A DNA stretch of 10,592 nt from Treponema sp. (GTDB lineage: Bacteria; Spirochaetota; Spirochaetia; Treponematales; Breznakiellaceae): positions 1 to 10,592 of the forward strand of contig JAITON010000087.1 in assembly GCA_031289935.1 (NCBI GenBank). Reading direction: 5' to 3'. Shown here one piece after another: positions 6,218-10,592 of this stretch. How positions within the stretch are numbered: position 1 is the first letter of the stretch; each line of letters starts with the position of its first letter. Below the pieces are notes generated by a model. The model did not search any database, was not told where the DNA came from, and saw only the letters and a list, made by a program, of their open reading frames with translations. A program made the position numbers and the translations under genes.

Positions 6218-8641
6218 TTACTTCCGTAGCAACCACATAATTCCCTTGAGGTACTTACCGTTGAAGAAGCAGATAAAGGCCTCCATCATCTTGGGCGTCA
6301 TGGCGCCGCCTGAGAAATTGATCATGGTGCGGAAGGGAATCTCCATCATCATGGCGTCCTTGATGGCGTTGATCTCCTCGCTGTCCTCAATGACCCCGCC
6401 GGACTGCTTCTGCATGTTCTTGATGAAGCTCTTGCCAAAAGAAGTGTCCTTGACATCGTTCAAAGTGCTGGTCATATCGAAGTGGCCGCGCTTGCCCGCA
6501 GTTATCCCGGGAACCGGCTTATTGTAAAGGGCGAAGAACTCTTCATCCGGAGGTTTGAAGCTCCCGGTTTTAGGTAGCTTAAAGTAGGACGGTGTCTTTG
6601 CCATGAGGGCTGCCAGGAGTGTCTCCTTGCCGTCCCCCTCAACCTGTAGAGGGATCTCAGCAGTAATACTGCGGCTGGAAGTTCCCAGCTTGATCACGTA
6701 GTTCCCGCCCTCGATGGCCCAGCAATTCGCTGCCGCATTATAGTACGCAAAGCTCCGGTCATCAAGCCTGATGCTGATGGTTTTGCTTTCTCCGGGTTCC
6801 AGATAGACCTTCTCGAAGCCTCGCAGTTCTTTCTCCGGCCGGAAGATAGTCGAACCCTTCATGCCCACATAAACCTGCACAAGCTCTGCGCCGGGCCGCT
6901 TCCCCGTATTGGTTACTTCGGCGCTGACCGTAATCGTTTCGCCGGCCCTGAAATTTTTCTGGTCAACAGCAACACTGCTGATGGCAAAGCTCGTGTAAGA
7001 GAGGCCAAAGCCAAAGGGATAGGCCGGGTCCCGGCCCGTGGTATCGTACCAGCGGTAGCCCACAAAGATACTCTCCAGGTATTCGGCCCGCCGGTTAAGG
7101 CCGGGGAAGTACCCGTAACAGGGGCTATCCTCAAGGTTCCGGGGGAAGGTCTCGGGGAGCTTGCCGCCCGGCGCTACCCGGCCCAGGAGCAGGTCCACGG
7201 TGGCGCTATTTACGGCCTGACCGCCCAGGTACATGAGGAGGATAGCCTTCACCTTATCCGCCCAGGGCAGGAGCACCGGAGCGCCGCATTGGAGTACCAC
7301 CACAGTATTGGGGTTGACCGCCGCTACCGCCTCAATAAGCCGGTTGTGGCTTTCCGGCAGGGCAAGGCTCTTCCGGTCAAAGCCCTCGGACTCGTACTCG
7401 TCAGGGAGTCCTGCGAAGATGATTGCGGCATCCTTAGCCCTGGCAATCTCGCAGGCCCGGTCGATCTCGGTCTCATCGAGCGGGGAATCCGGTTTAAGGG
7501 AATAACCCCCGGCATAGTCGAAGGCGACTCCTACAGCCTTGAGGCAGTCCAAAGCATTGTCCACCCGGTGGGGATTGATCTTACTGCTCCCGGAGCCCTG
7601 GTAGCGAGGGGTCTCGGCAAATTTGCCGATAACGGCGATCTTGGCCGTTTCAGCCAGAGGGAGGAGATTTCCTTCGTTCTTAAGAAGCACTGCGGCATCA
7701 GAAGCCGCCCGCCGGCCCAGGGCATGGTGCGCTGCCTTATCGTAGTCTGCGCCGGGTTTACGGTGGGCCTTATAGTGCAGGATCAGGCTGACGATCCGTT
7801 CCGTTGTGGTGTCCAGTATCTTCTCCGCCAGAGCCCCTGACCTAACGGCGGCCACAATCATCGCGTCGTTCCGTCCGCCCGAGGCGGGCATCTCCAGGTC
7901 CAACCCAGCCTTAATACCCTCCACCCGGCCAGCCACCGCACCCCAGTCGGTCATCACCAGGCCCTTAAAGCCCCAGGCGGTGCGGAGGATATCGGCCAAG
8001 AGCTTCTTGTTCTCTGCGGCGTAGACCCCGTCAACCTGGTTGTAGGAGCACATCACCGTCCAGGGCTGGGCCTTTTTAACGGCGATTTCAAAGGGGGTAA
8101 GGTAGATTTCCCGCAGGGCCCGCTCGTCCACGATAGAGTTGGAGATCATTCGCTCCTTTTCCTGATTGTTGGCGGCGTAGTGCTTGATGCTGGTACCCAC
8201 GCCCTTGCTCTGGATGCCGTCGATAAGGGCCGCAGCGATTTCCCCGGCCAGGAGAGGGTCCTCGCTCAAGTACTCGAAGTTCCGGCCCCCCAGGGGCGAA
8301 CGCTTGATATTGACGCCGGGCCCCAGGATCACCGCCACATCCTCCTTGAGGCACTCCTCAGCCACCGCAGCGCCCACCTCCCGGGCCAGATCCCGATTGA
8401 AACTGGCCGCCAGAGCGCAGGCAGGAGGAAAGCAGGTGGCGGGCACGCTCTGGTTGATCCCCAGGTGGTCCGCCGCTCCCTCCTGTTTCCGCAGGCCGTG
8501 AGGCCCGTCGGTAACCATGATCGCCGGTAAATCGTACTTTGCCAGACCCTTCAAATGCCAAAAGTCCAGCCCCGAACAGAGGGAGGCCTTCTCCTCCAGG
8601 TTCATCTGTGCCACTATCTGCTTTGCATCGCTCTCCGCCAT
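6218..8641 (-). CDS. Glycoside hydrolase family 3 beta-glucosidase-like enzyme
   Basis: This 807-residue protein without a signal peptide probably hydrolyses imported beta-linked oligosaccharides in the cytoplasm. Domain order is a GH3 N-terminal barrel (about 1-300), an alpha/beta sandwich (about 310-510), a fibronectin-III-like domain (about 555-660), then an extension to 807. Visible motifs are VTDGPHGLR (43-51), KHYAANNQE (153-161), the nucleophile D232 in MTDWG, and DEYESEGFDR (414-423), where E419 (or E417) is the likely acid/base. Beta-glucosidase is the best guess; beta-xylosidase or other exo-specificities are not excluded. The open frame extends upstream to 8734, but ATG 8641 is chosen because GGAGGG lies six bases before it and homologues start close to the conserved barrel. 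The gene appears monocistronic, 221 bases downstream of the transglutaminase-like gene. Confidence 0.94.
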   Translation of the reverse strand: MAESDAKQIVAQMNLEEKASLCSGLDFWHLKGLAKYDLPAIMVTDGPHGLRKQEGAADHLGINQSVPATCFPPACALAASFNRDLAREVGAAVAEECLKEDVAVILGPGVNIKRSPLGGRNFEYLSEDPLLAGEIAAALIDGIQSKGVGTSIKHYAANNQEKERMISNSIVDERALREIYLTPFEIAVKKAQPWTVMCSYNQVDGVYAAENKKLLADILRTAWGFKGLVMTDWGAVAGRVEGIKAGLDLEMPASGGRNDAMIVAAVRSGALAEKILDTTTERIVSLILHYKAHRKPGADYDKAAHHALGRRAASDAAVLLKNEGNLLPLAETAKIAVIGKFAETPRYQGSGSSKINPHRVDNALDCLKAVGVAFDYAGGYSLKPDSPLDETEIDRACEIARAKDAAIIFAGLPDEYESEGFDRKSLALPESHNRLIEAVAAVNPNTVVVLQCGAPVLLPWADKVKAILLMYLGGQAVNSATVDLLLGRVAPGGKLPETFPRNLEDSPCYGYFPGLNRRAEYLESIFVGYRWYDTTGRDPAYPFGFGLSYTSFAISSVAVDQKNFRAGETITVSAEVTNTGKRPGAELVQVYVGMKGSTIFRPEKELRGFEKVYLEPGESKTISIRLDDRSFAYYNAAANCWAIEGGNYVIKLGTSSRSITAEIPLQVEGDGKETLLAALMAKTPSYFKLPKTGSFKPPDEEFFALYNKPVPGITAGKRGHFDMTSTLNDVKDTSFGKSFIKNMQKQSGGVIEDSEEINAIKDAMMMEIPFRTMINFSGGAMTPKMMEAFICFFNGKYLKGIMWLLRK

Positions 8642-8647
8642 AATTTT

Positions 8648-8653
8648 CCCTCC
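8648..8653 (-). promoter_or_regulatory. Strong ribosome binding site fixing the GH3 start
   Basis: GGAGGG on the minus strand lies six bases before ATG 8641. It rules in that start over the upstream in-frame start at 8734, which would be transcribed only from beyond the promoter at 8702-8674. Confidence 0.8.
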
Positions 8654-8673
8654 AATAAGTGAATGATAACTAT

Positions 8674-8702
8674 AGAATAGAACGAAACCGTGGATTTGTA
8701 AA
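8674..8702 (-). promoter_or_regulatory. Candidate promoter of the GH3 gene
   Basis: On the minus strand TTTACA (8702-8697) and TATTCT (8679-8674) are separated by 17 bases, with a predicted start about 25 bases before the ATG. It lies between the ribosome site and the open-frame start at 8734, supporting the shorter protein. No clear operator was seen. Confidence 0.5.
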
Positions 8703-8819
8703 GGCTTTTCTTGCCCCCATGGCGCGGTGCGCATAAATGTGGCGTGATTTCTTTATCCTATAACGAATTAGTGTTGCTGATTCAGCGGGTTTATACAACT
8801 ACAAACATCAAGTATTTTA

Positions 8820-8837
8820 GGCGCCACGGATGGCGTC
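8820..8837 (-). terminator. Small hairpin after the transglutaminase-like gene
   Basis: GGCGCCA (8820-8826) pairs with TGGCGTC (8831-8837) with one G-U pair and a CGGA loop, 26 bases past the stop codon on the minus strand. What follows in that direction is TAAAATACT, not a T-run, so this is a poor intrinsic terminator at best. Confidence 0.3.
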
Positions 8838-8862
8838 TATTGAATCCATGCTTTACCTGTTT

Positions 8863-10095
8863 TCACTGGACAATATCATACTTTATTAATGCCCAATGTG
8901 TTGCGGTTTTTGCGGTTGCTCCAGATATTTGAATTGAATCAATACCAGCAGGTATTGTAAAATTCAATTCAAAATTACCAGCTCTGGTATTTCTGGTGAA
9001 AAAATTCCATTCTCCATTGCAAACAATTGCAAAAGAAGAATAATTTCTTGAGGAAATAATAAAAGTTTCAGTGCTGCCAGCCTTCAAGGTACCAATAATA
9101 GGAGAAATTAGTGTGGTGTCGGAAAGTTGATTATAATTTCCAAAGGTATACGGATATTTTAATACCCCGTTACCAAAACCCTGATATCCGGAATCCGCCT
9201 TTATATTAAAGGCAAGTACACTCTCGGCGGAATTTGTTGATAAATCCAACAACTGATGCACCTTTAATACAGCGTTATTTCTTGCCGTGTCAAATTGATC
9301 CCAAGCAAAATAGTAGCTACTGTTTTCCTGTACTTTAAAATATGCCCCTTTGAACAGATTAAACTCCGCCTCGGTTATCTTTTTGTCCCTCGGAAGCGTG
9401 GTGTCTTTGAATAACTGTTCGGCTCTTGGCAGCCAATCCTGTTCAAAGGTTGCAATATCAACCTTGTCCTGAAGCCGTACTTCGTTGTTATACCGTGCGA
9501 AAATATGCCCTTTATATTCATTGGCATCAGGTACGTCAAATTCAACGGTAACTGTTGCGCTTTTCCGGTTAACCCATGATGCGGCGTTTATCCCCTGCTG
9601 CCGGGGTGTTCTCAAGGCGCTGGATACGGTTACATTCGCATTGGACAAACCAATATCAAACGCAAACGTGCCGTCTATAACATTATTATATTCCGGTTTA
9701 TCTGTTTTAAGAGACAAACCATATTGAAAAAAACTACCTGCAATATAGACTTCACGCATAAAATCATCGGCGGTTAATACCGGCGCATAATATTGATAGG
9801 CATCTTCCTCCGGTAAATGGGAATAGAGAAAGGGCCGCGAGTCAAGAAACAGCCATTCGGTAGAATATCCTTTAATATACGTTCTTTGATCCACGGATCC
9901 GGCATCCCATGTTACGTCTATGAGATACCATTTATTTCCAATATGTACCGCGTTCCATGCGTGATCGGTATTGTTCCCTATTTTGCCGGTATAACCCAGA
10001 CCTTTTGAATACCCGTTTATTCCTATTGATTCCACGCCGGCAAAGGAAAGTCCGGTACAGACAGTAGAAATTGACGCCCCGCAGGATGAATACAA
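8863..10095 (-). CDS. KY-type transglutaminase-fold protein, 5'-truncated remnant
   Basis: The frame encodes a kyphoscoliosis-peptidase-like protein. Counting from the TTG at 10095, residues 19-65 are the transglutaminase/peptidase core: SIGINGYSKG, H45 in TDHAWNAV and D60 in LIDVTWD are catalytic His and Asp. The following stretch, RPFLYSHLPEE with LTADDFM and FFQYGLSL, matches the segment linking KY cores to a beta-rich domain. The rest, to residue 410, is probably one or two further beta-rich domains of unknown role. No signal peptide, full N-terminal half or ribosome site is present. The TTG is not a credible start: the frame stays open to a stop at 10159-10161 only by reading antisense through antitoxin sequence. 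VCTGLS (12-17) resembles a catalytic Cys motif but is about eight residues too close to GYSKG. The gene is visibly AT-richer than the GH3 gene. Probably a non-functional fragment. Confidence 0.7.
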   Translation of the reverse strand: MYSSCGASISTVCTGLSFAGVESIGINGYSKGLGYTGKIGNNTDHAWNAVHIGNKWYLIDVTWDAGSVDQRTYIKGYSTEWLFLDSRPFLYSHLPEEDAYQYYAPVLTADDFMREVYIAGSFFQYGLSLKTDKPEYNNVIDGTFAFDIGLSNANVTVSSALRTPRQQGINAASWVNRKSATVTVEFDVPDANEYKGHIFARYNNEVRLQDKVDIATFEQDWLPRAEQLFKDTTLPRDKKITEAEFNLFKGAYFKVQENSSYYFAWDQFDTARNNAVLKVHQLLDLSTNSAESVLAFNIKADSGYQGFGNGVLKYPYTFGNYNQLSDTTLISPIIGTLKAGSTETFIISSRNYSSFAIVCNGEWNFFTRNTRAGNFELNFTIPAGIDSIQISGATAKTATHWALIKYDIVQ

Positions 10096-10213
10096 GCGAC
10101 GGCGCGCTTCCCTCGACCGGCTGTTGAAATATGCGGGAAGGTTACCGGCGGATTTCGACTATAAAAAAGAACTGGCGGAGTGGAGAGATGAACGATTTGG
10201 TAGCCTTGATTGA
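10055..10213 (+). pseudogene. Antitoxin remnant upstream of the PIN toxin, no start codon
   Basis: The + frame ending with TGA at 10211-10213 reads TVEIDAPQDEYKRRRASLDR and continues LLKYAGRLPADFDYKKEL, then AEWRDERFGSLD. This short, charged protein ending in a helical acidic/basic tail looks like the antitoxin partner of PIN toxins. The frame is open back to a stop at 9992-9994, but it contains no ATG or GTG, and the bases before about 10055 belong to the transglutaminase-like gene on the other strand. It therefore seems to have lost its first codon or codons at a junction. It overlaps the toxin start by 26 bases, as in intact toxin-antitoxin pairs. Translation from a rare codon such as GTA (10055) or ATT (10070) cannot be excluded. 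The antitoxin family is not named with confidence. Confidence 0.6.
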
Positions 10214-10592
10214 TAGCGATACCCTGATTGATGTTCTGACACTTCGAGAGCCTTTTGCGGATACTGCAAAAAAAGTGTTTCAGGCTTGTCTGGACAAAAA
10301 AGTGGCGGGCTATATCGCCGCTCACAGTATAACCAACATTTTCTATATTTTGAGGAAAAACTATTCCTTAGAAGAACGAAAACAAATGCTTTTGGATTTG
10401 TTCGATATTGTAGACGTTGTTGGTGTCGTTAAATCCCTGTTGATTAAGGCACTCGTCTACGAAGATTTTGACGACATTGAAGATCGACTACAGGTCGAAT
10501 GCGCGCAGGCAGTCAATGCCGATTATATCATCACCCGCAACATTGGCGACTTTACAACTTCCCCAATCCCCGCAATTTTGCCGAAGGACTTT
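10188..10592 (+). CDS. PIN-domain toxin (VapC-like, PIN_3 type), runs off window
   Basis: At least 135 residues of a PIN-domain ribonuclease are encoded up to the last base, with no stop seen. Family members cut RNA with a cluster of acidic residues around Mg. Here D9 in LIDSDTLID, the SITNIFYILRK helix (47-57), D99 in IEDRLQ and D121 in TRNIGDF are the expected positions, and NADYIITRNIGDF is typical of the PIN_3 subgroup. It appears close to full length, since PILP-KDF-type endings lie near the C-terminus. ATG 10188 has GGAG seven bases before it and lies inside the end of the antitoxin frame. With the antitoxin damaged, either the toxin is not expressed, is inactive elsewhere, or a related antitoxin acts in trans. 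Confidence 0.85.
   Translation, partial: MNDLVALIDSDTLIDVLTLREPFADTAKKVFQACLDKKVAGYIAAHSITNIFYILRKNYSLEERKQMLLDLFDIVDVVGVVKSLLIKALVYEDFDDIEDRLQVECAQAVNADYIITRNIGDFTTSPIPAILPKDF

Overview
The window looks like part of an anaerobic spirochaete chromosome, most likely a gut-type Treponema. This is an inference from gene content and protein style: a DUF4015 glycosidase-like exoprotein, seven-helix GGDEF proteins, a PerR plus reverse-rubrerythrin peroxide operon, a cytoplasmic GH3 glucosidase, and a PIN toxin with a short acidic antitoxin. No species marker is present, so the assignment is tentative. Most of the window is GC-rich; bases from about 8,735 to the end are visibly AT-richer.

Layout. 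Bases 1-373 are non-coding: a run of 24 G, a cluster of strong inverted repeats, a candidate promoter and a short tandem repeat. Bases 374-2581 (+) encode a secreted protein with Asp-box (BNR) motifs followed by a DUF4015 TIM-barrel-like domain. Its 3' end overlaps, tail to tail, the second of two tandem GGDEF genes (4877-3684 and 3687-2533, both -). These two genes are ATGA-coupled paralogues. The first has an intact GGDEF motif. The second has GGYEF, so it is probably not an active cyclase, although its RxxD inhibitory site is kept.

A short divergent region (4878-4992) separates the GGDEF pair from perR (4993-5418, +). perR is ATGA-coupled to a rubredoxin-first (reverse) rubrerythrin (5415-5954, +). 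A Per-box-like palindrome overlaps the -10 of a near-consensus promoter whose predicted transcription start is at or next to the perR ATG. This suggests autoregulated peroxide defence from a leaderless or almost leaderless mRNA. Bases 5955-6217 carry only inverted repeats between convergent genes.

Bases 8641-6218 (-) encode a GH3 beta-glycosidase with all catalytic motifs, a fibronectin-III-like domain and a C-terminal extension of about 140 residues. It has its own promoter and a strong ribosome binding site. Upstream on the same strand, 10095-8863 encodes a kyphoscoliosis-peptidase-like transglutaminase-fold protein that is missing its N-terminus. It runs head-on into the remnant of an antitoxin gene on the + strand (about 10055-10213). 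That remnant has no ATG or GTG start and overlaps an apparently intact PIN-domain toxin (10188 to the window edge). This junction looks like a recombination scar in an acquired, AT-richer segment.

I do not see a complete novel multi-gene system. The points most worth checking are the transglutaminase/antitoxin junction, the active/degenerate GGDEF pair, and the leaderless PerR operon with its operator in the shared divergent region.
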